The notes: generated from the letters alone by a model not told the origin. A DNA stretch of 64,000 nt from Rathayibacter oskolensis (GCF_900177245.1 NZ_FXBM01000001.1:558001-622000), one strand, 5' to 3'; positions 1-8,410 are shown, counted from the stretch's first letter. A program made the numbers and translations.

Positions 1-651
1 ATCCCGACGATGCTGGGTCTCGCCCTGCTCTTCGCGCTCCTGCTCGACTCCCAGCGCACCCGCGCCGTCGGCTTCTCGCGGATCTCGATCTTCCTGCCCT
101 ACGCGGTCCCCGCCGTGATCAGCTCGCTGCTGTGGGGGTTCCTCTACCTCCCCGCGGTCAGCCCGTTCTACTACGTCTTCGAGCAGCTGGGCTGGGACGC
201 CCCGAGCCTGCTCTCCTCCGGTGCGGTCGTCTTCGGCATCGCGAACATCGCGCTCTGGGGCGGCGTCGGCTTCAACATGATCGTCATCTACACGTCGCTC
301 AAGGCCGTGCCGAGCGACATCTACGAGGCCGCGCGGATCGACGGGGCGAGCGAGGTCCAGATCGCACTGCGGATCAAGATCCCGATCCTGGCGCCCGCGC
401 TGGTGATGACGGCGCTGTTCTCGATGGTCGCGACGCTCCAGGTGTTCGCCGAGCCGACGACCCTCCGCCCGCTCACGAACAGCCTCTCGACCAGCTGGTC
501 CCCGCTGATGCTCGTCTACCGTGACGCCTTCATCCGCGACGACATCTACTCCGCCGCGGCGACCTCCGTCGTGATCGCCCTGGCCACCTTCATCATCTCC
601 TTCCTCTTCCTCCGGGTCGTGCAGAAGCGAGCCTTCGGACAGGAGGACTGA
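1..651 (+). CDS. Sugar ABC transporter permease, MalF type (5' end outside window)
   Basis: This is the inner-membrane permease of a carbohydrate ABC importer. The reading frame is open from the first base, so the N-terminus lies upstream of the window and 216 residues are visible. Several hydrophobic segments are present. The cytoplasmic EAA loop reads IYEAARIDGASEVQIALRIK, the site where the ATPase docks, followed by the typical IPILAPALVMTALF segment. The next permease begins 3 bp after the stop and a LacI regulator follows, the usual order of a sugar-uptake operon. The binding protein is presumably upstream. Substrate cannot be told from the sequence. Confidence 0.92.
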   Translation: MPTMLGLALLFALLLDSQRTRAVGFSRISIFLPYAVPAVISSLLWGFLYLPAVSPFYYVFEQLGWDAPSLLSSGAVVFGIANIALWGGVGFNMIVIYTSLKAVPSDIYEAARIDGASEVQIALRIKIPILAPALVMTALFSMVATLQVFAEPTTLRPLTNSLSTSWSPLMLVYRDAFIRDDIYSAAATSVVIALATFIISFLFLRVVQKRAFGQED

Positions 652-654
652 TCC

Positions 655-1566
655 ATGACCACCGTCGCATCACGCCCGCTCACCGACGCACCGTCGTCGC
701 GCTCGCCGCGCTCCCGCCGCTCCCCGGTCTTCGGTCGGGAGAGGCCGAGCGCGATCTCGACCGGGATCCTCCTCGTCGGGGCGATCTACTGCCTCTTCCC
801 CGTCTTCTGGGTGCTGATGGCGTCCACGAAGGACGGCGGCGAGCTCTTCTCGACCTTCACGCTCGCGCCGAGCTCGCACCTGATCGACAACATCGTCGCT
901 CTGAGCTCCTACCGCGACGGGCTCTTCTGGCGCTGGATGCTGAACACCGCGCTCTATGCGGGGCTCGGCGCGATCGCCTCCACCTGGATCTCGGCGCTCT
1001 CGGGCTACGTGCTCGCGAAGTTCGAGTTCCCGGGCAAGAAGGTCGTCTTCAACGTGCTCCTGATGGGCGTGCTCGTGCCGGGCGTGATCCTCGCGATCCC
1101 GCAGTACTTCCTGCTCGCCAACGTGGGCCTCACGAACACCTTCTGGGGTGTGCTCCTGCCGCAGATCATCAGCCCCTACGGCATCTACCTCGCCCGGATC
1201 TACTCCGCGGCGGCGGTGCCGACCGACGTGATCGAGGCGGCCCGCACCGAGGGCGCAGGAGAGATGTACATCTTCACGCGCATCGCCACGCCGATGCTCC
1301 TGCCCGGCCTGGTCACGATCTTCCTGTTCCAGTTCGTGGCGATCTGGAACAACTTCATGCTGCCGTACATCATGCTCGGCAACGACCAGCTGTTCCCGCT
1401 GACGGTGGGACTGAACGGACTCCTCAACCAGGGGGCGTCGGCACCGTCGCTCTACACCCTCGTCATCACCGGGGCGCTGCTCTCGGTGATCCCGCTCGTC
1501 GCCATCTTCCTGGTGCTGCAGCGGTTCTGGAAGGTCGACCTCGCCGCCGGCGCGGTGAAGGCGTGA
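655..1566 (+). CDS. Sugar ABC transporter permease, MalG type
   Basis: This is the second permease subunit (303 aa) of the carbohydrate importer and pairs with the preceding MalF-type protein. A 30-residue charged N-terminus precedes the first membrane segment (TGILLVGAIYCLFPVFWVLM). The EAA loop reads VIEAARTEGAGEMYIFTRI near residue 190-210. The ATG is preceded by GGACAGGAGGACTGATCC, which supplies an AGGAGG ribosome site, and the gene lies 3 bp behind its partner, so the two are surely co-transcribed. The ATPase is not encoded here; such importers often use a shared MsmK/MalK-like ATPase from elsewhere. Confidence 0.92.
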   Translation: MTTVASRPLTDAPSSRSPRSRRSPVFGRERPSAISTGILLVGAIYCLFPVFWVLMASTKDGGELFSTFTLAPSSHLIDNIVALSSYRDGLFWRWMLNTALYAGLGAIASTWISALSGYVLAKFEFPGKKVVFNVLLMGVLVPGVILAIPQYFLLANVGLTNTFWGVLLPQIISPYGIYLARIYSAAAVPTDVIEAARTEGAGEMYIFTRIATPMLLPGLVTIFLFQFVAIWNNFMLPYIMLGNDQLFPLTVGLNGLLNQGASAPSLYTLVITGALLSVIPLVAIFLVLQRFWKVDLAAGAVKA

Positions 1567-1603
1567 CGCCCGCAGGCCTCCTCCGGGCCGCGCGATCGCG
1601 CCC

Positions 1604-1609
1604 TAAGCT
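1604..1609 (+). promoter_or_regulatory. -10 box of a leaderless promoter (LacI-type regulator gene)
   Basis: TAAGCT ends 6 nt before the GTG start at 1616, so transcription should begin at or next to the start codon. Confidence 0.65.
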
Positions 1610-1615
1610 GGCCGG

Positions 1616-2629
1616 GTGACCACCGCCTCCGGCCGCCAGCGACCGACGATCGAGCACGTCGCATCGGAGGCGGGCGTCTCGCGCGGCACGGTCTCCCGGG
1701 TGCTCAACGGAGGCAAGTGGGTGAGCCCCGACGCGAAGCTCGCCGTCGAGGCCGCCATCAAGAAGACGGGCTACCGCGTGAACCCCCACGCGCGCAGCCT
1801 CGCGACGAACCGCACCGACTCCGTCGCCTTCCTCCTGACCGAGGAGCACCAGCTGCTGTTCGAGGATCCGAACTTCTCGACGCTGCTCACCGGTGCGGCG
1901 GCGGCGCTCGCCGAGCGGGCCGTCTCGCTCGTGCTGATCATGGCCGGCAGCACTGCGGAGCAGAAGCGCGCCCTGGCCTATCTCGGCGCGGGTCACGTCG
2001 ACGGCGTGCTGCTCGTCTCGGCGCACGGGGGCCAGGGTCTGCTGCGCGAGATCCAGGACCTCGCGGTGCCCGCGATCGCCTGCGGGATCCCGCTGGGGTA
2101 CGAGAAGCGGATGGGCTACGTGGCCGCGGACGACGAGGAGGGGGCCCACGAGATGGTCGCCTTCCTCCGCTCGAAAGGACGCAGCCGGATCGCGACCATC
2201 GCGGGCCCGCCCGACACCCCGGGCGGGATCACGCGGCTCGCCGGCTACCGGCGCGAGCTCGGCGACGACTTCGATCCGACGCTGGTGCGCTACGGCGACT
2301 ACAGCCGGGCGAGCGGCGACGCGGCCATGACCGCTCTGCTCGAGGGCCGCCCCGACCTGGACGCGGTGTTCGCGGCGAACGACCGGATGGCCGCCGGGGC
2401 GATCGATGCGCTGTGTCGCTCCGGTCGCCGGGTGCCGGAGGACGTCGCGGTCGGCGGCTTCGACGACTCGAGCGTCGCGCTCTCGACCGACCCGCAGCTG
2501 ACGACGATGCGCCAGCCGTTCGACCGCATCAGCGCCGAGATGGTCAGGCTGCTCCTGCAGAGCATCGCGGGGGAGAAGCCGGCCGCGATCATCCTGCCCA
2601 CAGAACTGATCGAGCGCGCGTCCGCCTGA
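1616..2629 (+). CDS. LacI-family transcriptional regulator
   Basis: This 337-aa DNA-binding repressor probably controls the adjacent sugar transporter. The N-terminal helix-turn-helix and hinge helix are clear: TIEHVASEAGVSRGTVSRVL, then residues 40-60 with GYRVNPHARSLATNRT. A periplasmic-binding-protein-like sensor domain follows (about 65-335) with VDGVLLVSAHG, AANDRMAAGAIDALC and VGGFDDSSVALSTDPQLTTMRQP, all typical of the family. The GTG start has no ribosome site but sits 6 nt behind a TAAGCT box. Translation from GTG gives exactly the usual short N-terminal tail before the helix-turn-helix. The stop lies inside a strong inverted repeat. Confidence 0.93.
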   Translation: MTTASGRQRPTIEHVASEAGVSRGTVSRVLNGGKWVSPDAKLAVEAAIKKTGYRVNPHARSLATNRTDSVAFLLTEEHQLLFEDPNFSTLLTGAAAALAERAVSLVLIMAGSTAEQKRALAYLGAGHVDGVLLVSAHGGQGLLREIQDLAVPAIACGIPLGYEKRMGYVAADDEEGAHEMVAFLRSKGRSRIATIAGPPDTPGGITRLAGYRRELGDDFDPTLVRYGDYSRASGDAAMTALLEGRPDLDAVFAANDRMAAGAIDALCRSGRRVPEDVAVGGFDDSSVALSTDPQLTTMRQPFDRISAEMVRLLLQSIAGEKPAAIILPTELIERASA

Positions 2630-2644
2630 GGGGACGCGCGCTCG
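2611..2644 (+). terminator. Hairpin at the end of the LacI-type gene
   Basis: A 13-bp perfect inverted repeat (CGAGCGCGCGTCC and its complement) flanks an 8-nt loop and contains the TGA stop. No T-run follows, as is common for actinobacterial terminators. Confidence 0.6.
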
Positions 2645-2663
2645 CAAGGTGAGGGGCGCGGGC

Positions 2664-2867
2664 CTAGGAGGCGCGCATCAGCTCCGCCTCCTGGGCGAGG
2701 CGGTAGGTGACGAACGAGCGGCTGTAGTTGCGGCGCTTCCCGCCGGTGGTCTCGGCGATCACGACCTGCGCGTACACGCCGACGACGCTCCAGCGCTCGT
2801 AGTCGCCGATCGCACCGGTTCCGAAGTTCGCCCCGAGGGCGACGGGTGCGGGGGTGTAGCTCTTCAT
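2664..2867 (-). CDS. Small hypothetical protein (67 aa)
   Basis: I do not recognise this protein. It begins MKSYTPAPVALGANFGTG and contains a hydrophobic middle (WSVVGVYAQVVIAET) followed by a basic stretch (GGKRRNYSRSF). It has no signal peptide and no clear membrane helix. The ATG is preceded by AAGGAG with a 5-nt spacer, a strong ribosome site that supports real expression. Upstream, about 220 bp separate it from the next gene on the same strand and hold several short GC hairpins, so a long 5' leader is possible. Codon use matches the neighbouring genes. Confidence 0.7.
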   Translation of the reverse strand: MKSYTPAPVALGANFGTGAIGDYERWSVVGVYAQVVIAETTGGKRRNYSRSFVTYRLAQEAELMRAS

Positions 2868-3093
2868 GTCGGCTCCTTCGAAAGGCGGACGGCACTGGGC
2901 GCTGAGCGCCCGCCGAGGGGCGTTCCGCGCCGGCCAGGGATCGGATCTCGCCTCCGATCAGGAGGAACGGGTCCGAAGTCCGTGCCGGGACCGACGTCCC
3001 CTGTCACCAAAATTACGGCACGCCCCCCGTTCGGCCGTCCCCTCGCCGAGGGGCGCTGGCGGGGAGAGAATTTCGGGTGTCGACCCGATGCGC

Positions 3094-3939
3094 CTACTCC
3101 CAGCCGCAGTAGTCGGAGGCGATGTAGTCGTAGAGTGCGCCGCGCACGCCGTCGTCGACACCGATCGACACGACTCCCGTGGCGCCGCCCTCGACGGCCA
3201 CCGCGATCGGCAGGAAGGTGCCGCGCTTGTCCTCCGAGACCGTGTGGGTGTTGCAGTTGTTCGGGACGATGGGCAGGTCGAGGGTCAGCGGAGGCGACCC
3301 GGAGTCCAGACGCACGCCGACCGGCCACGTGCCGGCTCCCGACGCCGGACGGAGCAGGATCGTCCGGGCGATGCCGTCGATCGTCACCGCACCCGGGGCG
3401 CCGGTCGGGGTGACGACGACGCGGAGGTGCGCGACGGCCGTCCCGTCCTCGTCGACCACGCTGATCGCGTCGGCCGGTGCGATCTCGACGACTCCCGCCA
3501 CGGCCTCCGCCAGGCAGTCCTCGCCGTGGATCCGGTCGATGCTGTCGAACGGGTCGTCCGGCGTCACCGTCGCGGTGCCCGAGACGTCGCCCCGGGTGAA
3601 CGCGAGTCGCACCGCGGCTCCGGGATCGGCGGCACCGCAGTCCGCACCTGCGAGTTGGAGCCGCAGGGCGGTCGTGGTCCCGGGGCGGATCGTCACCGGC
3701 TCGCTCGTCCAGGACGGCTCCGCGAACGCGGGCGAGTCGAGACGGACCTCCCAGAGGTCCAGTGGAGTCGCGGCGGCGTTGTCGACGAGCACCTCGATCC
3801 GCCGGGGACCGTAGTCGTCGCGGTTCTGGCGGATGCTCACGCTCACCCCGGCCGGCAGTTGCGTCGCGAGCTCGGGGGCGCATCCGGTGAGGGTCGTCGC
3901 GAGCACGGCGAGGGCGACCGCGGCGAGGCGTCGGCGCAT
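3094..3939 (-). CDS. Putative secreted lipoprotein, function unknown
   Basis: The 281-aa product starts MRRRLAAVALAVLATTLTGC: a twin-basic n-region, hydrophobic core and lipobox LTGC with Cys20 as the lipidation site. The mature part is rich in Ala, Thr, Asp and Val and looks like beta-sandwich repeats (IEVLVDNAAATPLDLWEVRL, then VVVTPTGAPGAVTIDGIART). It holds several Cys residues that may form disulfides and ends YIASDYCGWE. GGAGGGG precedes the ATG. It lies downstream of the liv transporter genes but is separated by a hairpin. It lacks the fold signature of a LivJ/LivK binding protein and at 281 aa is too short for one, so I do not assign it to the transporter. Confidence 0.72.
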   Translation of the reverse strand: MRRRLAAVALAVLATTLTGCAPELATQLPAGVSVSIRQNRDDYGPRRIEVLVDNAAATPLDLWEVRLDSPAFAEPSWTSEPVTIRPGTTTALRLQLAGADCGAADPGAAVRLAFTRGDVSGTATVTPDDPFDSIDRIHGEDCLAEAVAGVVEIAPADAISVVDEDGTAVAHLRVVVTPTGAPGAVTIDGIARTILLRPASGAGTWPVGVRLDSGSPPLTLDLPIVPNNCNTHTVSEDKRGTFLPIAVAVEGGATGVVSIGVDDGVRGALYDYIASDYCGWE

Positions 3940-3960
3940 CCGGCCCCTCCCTCGGAGCAG

Positions 3961-3999
3961 AGGGGCCCGCCGCCGCCGGGAGGCGGACGACGGGCCCCT
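3961..3999 (-). terminator. Terminator-like hairpin after livF
   Basis: AGGGGCCCG and CGGGCCCCT form a 9-bp stem, extended by further pairs, just beyond the stop of livF on the minus strand and before the lipoprotein gene. Confidence 0.55.
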
Positions 4000-4015
4000 G
4001 GAACGTCCGGCGGAC

Positions 4016-4792
4016 TCAGCCGCCGACGGTGGGGGTGCTCGTGGTGACCTCGTTGGTCGTCGCGAGCGTGCCCAGGTAGAGCTCGATCACCTTGGGATCG
4101 TTCATCAGCTCGCGACCCGCGCCCTCGTAGGCGTCGCGGCCCTGGTCGAGCACGTAGCCGCGGTCGCAGATCTGCAGCGCCCGGCGGGCGTTCTGCTCGA
4201 CGATCATGATCGAGACTCCCGCCCGGTTGATCCGCTGGACGTTGACGAAGGTCTCGTCCTGGCGCATCGGCGAGAGGCCGGCGCTCGGCTCGTCGAGCAG
4301 GAGCATCGACGGATCCATCATCAGGGCGCGCGACATCGCGACCATCTGGCGCTCGCCTCCCGAGAGCGAGCCCGAGCGCTGCTTGAGGCGCTTGGACAGC
4401 TCCGGGAACAGCTCCGTCACGAACTCGAGCCGCTCGCGGTACGTCTTCGGCTTCTGGTACACGCCCATCTCGAGGTTCTCCTCGATGGTGAGCGACGGGA
4501 AGACGTTGTTGTTCTGCGGGACGAAGCCGACGCCCTTCGACACGAGCTTGTCGGCCTTCTGCCCTGTGATGTCCTCGCCGTTCAGGATGACCGTGCCCTG
4601 GCGGATGTTCACGAGCCCGAACATCGCCTTCAGCAGGGTCGACTTCCCCGCGCCGTTGGGCCCGATGATGCCGACGAGCTCGCCCCGCTTCACGTAGACG
4701 TTCGAGCCGTTCAGGATGTTGACCCCCGGCACGTACCCCGCGTGGAGGTCGTGCGTCTCGAGCGTGTTCGGCGTCGTCGCGTCCGGGGTCAT
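4016..4792 (-). CDS. livF: Branched-chain amino acid-type ABC transporter ATPase LivF
   Basis: This is the second ATP-binding subunit (258 aa) of a hydrophobic-amino-acid-type importer. Walker A is GPNGAGKST, the signature is SLSGGERQMVAMSRALM and Walker B is MLLLDEPSAGL, with the H-loop replaced by Gln (IMIVEQNARRAL) as is usual in LivF. The start ATG overlaps the livG stop by 4 bp (ATGA), which implies translational coupling and fixes the start. The C-terminus carries a short Thr-rich tail (TTNEVTTSTPTVGG). Substrate specificity is inferred from the family only. Confidence 0.9.
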   Translation of the reverse strand: MTPDATTPNTLETHDLHAGYVPGVNILNGSNVYVKRGELVGIIGPNGAGKSTLLKAMFGLVNIRQGTVILNGEDITGQKADKLVSKGVGFVPQNNNVFPSLTIEENLEMGVYQKPKTYRERLEFVTELFPELSKRLKQRSGSLSGGERQMVAMSRALMMDPSMLLLDEPSAGLSPMRQDETFVNVQRINRAGVSIMIVEQNARRALQICDRGYVLDQGRDAYEGAGRELMNDPKVIELYLGTLATTNEVTTSTPTVGG

Positions 4793-5844
4793 TTCTCGTC
4801 CTTCTCGAATTCGACGGCGGGCACGTCTGTCGTGGGAGCGATGCTCGTCGGTGCGGCCTCTGCAGGAGGCGCCGGCATGGCGGCGTGCGAGCCGGTCGGA
4901 GCGGGATGCCCCGGCGCGGCGATCCCCGCCTCCTGCGCCTCCCGCTCGATGCCCTCGCGCACGAGGTCCGACTCCATCTCCTCGGCGATCTCGAGCTGGC
5001 CCTCGACCGTTCCGAGGTCGGTGTCGTGGTGGGCGCCCAGGTAGGCGTCGATGACCGCCTGGTCGTTCATGACCGTGGAGGGGGGCCCCTCGGCCACGAC
5101 CTTGCCCTCGGCCATCACGATCACCCAGTCGGCGATGGTGTTGACCATGTGCATGTCGTGCTCGACGAAGAGCACGGTCATGCCCTCGTCCTTCAGGTTG
5201 ACGATGTGGCCGAGCAGCGACTGCGTCAGGGCGGGGTTGACCCCGGCCATCGGCTCGTCGAGCATCACCAGCTCGGGGTCCGACATCAGCGCGCGGGCCA
5301 TCTCGAGGAGCTTCTTCTGGCCACCCGAGAGGCTCGACGCGTAGTCGTCCTTCTTGGTGTCGAGCTTGAACTTCTCGAGCAGGCTGATCGCGCGCGCCTC
5401 GATCGTTCCCTCCTCCTTCGACCACAGCGGGCGGATGAGCGAGGTGAAGATGTTCTCGCCCTTCTGACCCTTCGCGCCGAGGAGCATGTTCTCGAGGACC
5501 GTCATGCCGCCGAGCGCCTTGGTGAGCTGGAAGGTGCGCACCATGCCCATCCGCGAGACCTTGTAGGCGGGGACGTTCGCGAGGTTCTTGCCCTTGAAGT
5601 TCCAGCGACCCGTGTTGGGCTTGTCGAAGCCCGTCAGCAGGTTGAAGAACGTGGTCTTGCCGGCGCCGTTGGGGCCGATCAGGGCGGTGATGGAGCCGCG
5701 GGGGATCTCGACGTGCGCGACGTCGACCGCGGTGAGTCCGCCGAACCGGCGGCTCACGCCGTCGGCGACGACGATGGGGTCCTTCTTCTTGACCCCGGGG
5801 ACGATGTCTTCCTCGGTGATGTCCGAGACCGGTGTTTTAGGCAA
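4789..5844 (-). CDS. livG: Branched-chain amino acid-type ABC transporter ATPase LivG with C-terminal extension
   Basis: The 351-aa protein contains Walker A GPNGAGKTT, signature SLSGGQKKLLEMARAL, Walker B LVMLDEPMAGVNP and an H-loop (VLFVEHDMHMV). LivG proteins are usually near 255-300 aa; here about 85 extra residues follow the ATPase core, first an acidic stretch (GQLEIAEEMESDLVREGIER) and then an Ala/Pro-rich tail. Translation seems to start at TTG (MPKTPVSD), overlapping the end of livM by 8 bp. No ATG or GTG gives a complete N-terminal strand. The tail has no recognisable domain and may be a low-complexity linker or regulatory segment. Confidence 0.88.
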   Translation of the reverse strand: MPKTPVSDITEEDIVPGVKKKDPIVVADGVSRRFGGLTAVDVAHVEIPRGSITALIGPNGAGKTTFFNLLTGFDKPNTGRWNFKGKNLANVPAYKVSRMGMVRTFQLTKALGGMTVLENMLLGAKGQKGENIFTSLIRPLWSKEEGTIEARAISLLEKFKLDTKKDDYASSLSGGQKKLLEMARALMSDPELVMLDEPMAGVNPALTQSLLGHIVNLKDEGMTVLFVEHDMHMVNTIADWVIVMAEGKVVAEGPPSTVMNDQAVIDAYLGAHHDTDLGTVEGQLEIAEEMESDLVREGIEREAQEAGIAAPGHPAPTGSHAAMPAPPAEAAPTSIAPTTDVPAVEFEKDEK

Positions 5845-6823
5845 AGTGGAGGTCCTTCTTCTTGCCGAAGATCCCCTGTGGTCGGAAGATCACCAGGAGC
5901 ATGAGGGCGATCCCCACGACGATGAACCGGATGGGTCCGGTCTGCACGGTCGTGAGGCGGATGAGGTCGTTGTCGAGGACCCCGGAGTCGATCCCCAGAG
6001 TGAGGAGACCGTCGGTCAGGCCGAGGGTCACCCAGAAGATGATCGAGCCGGCGACCGGCCCGAACACGGTCGCGGCGCCTCCCAGCAGCATGATCGTGTA
6101 GAGGAAGAACGTGAGCTGGGTGCCGTAGTTGTCGGGCTGCAGCGAGCGGGGCAGGATGAACAGCGCTCCTGCGAGGCCTCCCAGCACGCCTCCGAGGACC
6201 AGGGCCTGGATCTTGTACGAGAAGACGTTCTTGCCGAGCGAGCGCACGGCGTCCTCGTCCTCGCGGATGCCCTTGATGACGCGGCCCCAGGGGCTGCGCA
6301 TCAGGAGGAACACCAGGAGGCAGGCGAGGCCGACGAGGCCCCAGCCGACGATCCGCACCCACCACTGGTCCTGGCTGTAGGTGAGGATCCCGATGCCCCA
6401 GCGCCCCTCGGGGAGCGGGTTCAGGTCGTTGAAGGCGCGCGCTGCGCCGTTGATGCCCTCCGAGCCTCCGGTCACGTCGGAGAACTCGGGGGTCTTCACG
6501 GAGAGCCTGATGATCTCGGCCGCCGCGATGGTCACGATCGACAGGTAGTCGGCGCGCAACCGCAGGGTCGGGATGCCCAGGATCAGGGCGAACACGGTCG
6601 CCGCGACGATCGTCGCGAGGAGGGAGCCCCAGACGGGCCACTCGTACTTGACCGAGGTGATGGCGAAGGCGTAGCCGCCCACCGCCATGAAGCCGGCCTG
6701 TCCGAAGTTGAGGAGGCCGGTGAATCCGAAGTGGATGACCAGGCCGATCGTCGCCAGGGCGTACGCGGCGACGGTGGGATCGACGATCTGCCCGATCGCC
6801 AGCCAGATGAAGTTGAAGTTCAT
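5837..6823 (-). CDS. livM: Branched-chain amino acid-type ABC transporter permease LivM
   Basis: This inner-membrane permease has 328 aa and about eight to ten hydrophobic segments. Family hallmarks are GLLNFGQAGFMAVGGYAFAI, TLRLRADYLSIVTIAAAEII and the cytoplasmic coupling loop SPWGRVIKGIREDEDAVRSLGKN (positions cited in two overlapping parts of residues about 205-228). It ends IFRPQGIFGKKKDLHFA, like other LivM proteins. The ATG lies 6 bp after the livH stop, with AGGACACC ahead of it. It should form the translocation pore together with LivH. Confidence 0.9.
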   Translation of the reverse strand: MNFNFIWLAIGQIVDPTVAAYALATIGLVIHFGFTGLLNFGQAGFMAVGGYAFAITSVKYEWPVWGSLLATIVAATVFALILGIPTLRLRADYLSIVTIAAAEIIRLSVKTPEFSDVTGGSEGINGAARAFNDLNPLPEGRWGIGILTYSQDQWWVRIVGWGLVGLACLLVFLLMRSPWGRVIKGIREDEDAVRSLGKNVFSYKIQALVLGGVLGGLAGALFILPRSLQPDNYGTQLTFFLYTIMLLGGAATVFGPVAGSIIFWVTLGLTDGLLTLGIDSGVLDNDLIRLTTVQTGPIRFIVVGIALMLLVIFRPQGIFGKKKDLHFA

Positions 6824-6829
6824 GGTGTC

Positions 6830-8254
6830 CTAGCCGATCCGTTCCTTGCGGCCCAGGATTCCCTGCGGCCTGACCAGGAGGATGATGATCATCAGGATGA
6901 GCGGAGCCACGTACTTCAGGTTCTCCGGGATCCAGATCGTCGAGATGTTCATCATGAGTCCGATGATGAGCGAGCCGACCAGCGCGCCGTAGGCGGAGCC
7001 GAGGCCGCCGAGTGTGATCGCCGCGAAGATCAGCAGCAGGATCGACGCCCCGGTGTCCCAGCGCAGCGACTGGTAGTAGCCGATGTAGACGCCGGCGAGG
7101 GCGGCGAGGGCGCCCGAGAGCACCCAGACCACGCGGATGACGCGCTCGACGTTGATGCCGGAGGCGGAGGCCAGTGCCCGGTTGTCGGAGACGGCGCGCA
7201 TCGCCTTGCCGATCTTCGTCTTGGTCAGCACCAGGGCGACTCCGACGATGCAGATGATGCCGATGATCGCGCCGACGATGTCGGTGAACTTCAGGCTGAT
7301 CCCGAGGGCCTCGACCGTGAAGAACGGCGCGGTGCTGTTGGGCAGCGACAGGCGGTCGGCACCGAAGAAGAAGACGTAGACGTAGCGCAGGGCGAGCGAC
7401 AGGCCGATCGTCACGATCATCAGCGGGATGAGCTGGATGCCCTTCTTCCGCAGCGGCTTCCAGAGCAGGCCGTCCTGCACGAAGCCAAAGGCTCCTCCGA
7501 GGATCACCGCGATCGGGATCGCGACGAGCGCCGGCAGCCCGAAGACGCCCGAGAAGAGGTACGCCATCAGCGCGCCGAACGTCACGAGCTCGCCGTGCGC
7601 GAAGTTGTTCAGCCCGGTCACGCCGTAGATCAGCGATGCGCCGATCGCCGCGAGGGCGATCAGGAGCCCGAAGATCAGACCGGTCACTACCTTGGGCCAG
7701 AAGGTGATCCAGAAGGTGTCCGGCGAGACGGGCGGCGTCGTGACGCTCGAGGTGCCGTCGGGGTTCGTCGCCTCGTTGCCGGTGGTCCCGGAGGTCGCGG
7801 CGTTGCTCGGGGTGTCCGACGGCTCCGGAGCGGTGGCTCCCGCGCCCTTCGCGTTGTCGGTCGAGACGATGAAGTTCATGATCTGGTTCTGGGAGGCGAC
7901 GATCGTCACCTCCTTGGGGTTCTGCCCGGGAGCGGGGTAGCCCTTGTCGGCCGGGAGGGTGTCCTCGTCGACCGTGACCGTGAAGGTGCCCGGCTCGTCG
8001 AGGGGGAACACGGCGCGGCCGTCGTCGCCGGTGGTCACGGTCGCCGTGGCGTCGCCCTCGATCGCGACGCTCACCCCTGCGAGGTTCTCGTTCGTGCCCT
8101 GCACGCGGACCCAGGCGATGATCGACTGCTCGGCGGCGGTCGCAGCGAGGGCGGCGGGAGCTGCGGCGGCGATGCCGGTCAGCGTCGCGGCGAGCAGCCC
8201 CAGGGCGAGCAGCCGGTCGCGGAGGGGGCCGAACCTCGGTCGTGTCCTATCCAC
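6830..8254 (-). CDS. livH: Branched-chain amino acid-type ABC transporter permease LivH fused to a secreted N-terminal domain
   Basis: The C-terminal 290 residues of this 474-aa protein are a standard LivH permease (IGASLIYGVTGLNNFAHGEL, RAVSDNRALASASGINVERV, GLGSAYGALVGSLIIGLMMN, ending LLVRPQGILGRKERIG). Ahead of it, residues about 15-38 form a signal peptide. Residues about 40-125 form a beta-rich domain resembling prealbumin/carboxypeptidase-regulatory or SpaA-like modules (NENLAGVSVAIEGDATATVT, GRAVFPLDEPGTFTVTVDED). Residues about 135-180 are a Ser/Thr/Pro linker. Free LivH proteins are near 290-310 aa. The GTG start follows GGGAGG with a 6-nt spacer. It is the first gene of livHMGF. 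The fusion places a domain outside the membrane in a system whose binding protein is not encoded nearby. Confidence 0.88.
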   Translation of the reverse strand: MDRTRPRFGPLRDRLLALGLLAATLTGIAAAAPAALAATAAEQSIIAWVRVQGTNENLAGVSVAIEGDATATVTTGDDGRAVFPLDEPGTFTVTVDEDTLPADKGYPAPGQNPKEVTIVASQNQIMNFIVSTDNAKGAGATAPEPSDTPSNAATSGTTGNEATNPDGTSSVTTPPVSPDTFWITFWPKVVTGLIFGLLIALAAIGASLIYGVTGLNNFAHGELVTFGALMAYLFSGVFGLPALVAIPIAVILGGAFGFVQDGLLWKPLRKKGIQLIPLMIVTIGLSLALRYVYVFFFGADRLSLPNSTAPFFTVEALGISLKFTDIVGAIIGIICIVGVALVLTKTKIGKAMRAVSDNRALASASGINVERVIRVVWVLSGALAALAGVYIGYYQSLRWDTGASILLLIFAAITLGGLGSAYGALVGSLIIGLMMNISTIWIPENLKYVAPLILMIIILLVRPQGILGRKERIG

Positions 8255-8390
8255 GGGGCGCCTCCCGGTCCGTCGGATGCAGGGTCGTCGCGCGCTTGCG
8301 GCGCGTCGAACGGCTGGCTGTGAGCAAGACGTCTACCTCTCGTCAGGGTGCACAGACGGATGGGGTCTCCGGGCAAGCCGAATCGCCGTC

Positions 8391-8410
8391 GTCAAACAAC
8401 GTTGGTTGAC
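8391..8410. promoter_or_regulatory. Operator-like palindrome upstream of the liv operon
   Basis: GTCAAACAACGTTGGTTGAC is a 20-bp palindrome centred on AACGTT, with only one unmatched pair in each half. It lies about 137 bp upstream of the livH start and about 235 bp from guaB. The symmetry suggests a dimeric repressor or activator; the protein is unknown. Confidence 0.5.

Noticed and set aside
3094-3939. The lipoprotein as the binding protein of the liv transporter
   Set aside because: It is shorter than LivJ/LivK proteins, shows no type I binding-protein motifs and is separated from livF by a hairpin.
5588-8323. A 911-codon open frame on the plus strand across the liv operon
   Set aside because: It is composed almost only of D, E, R, H and G, the usual shadow of high-GC genes, and lies antisense to livG, livM and livH.
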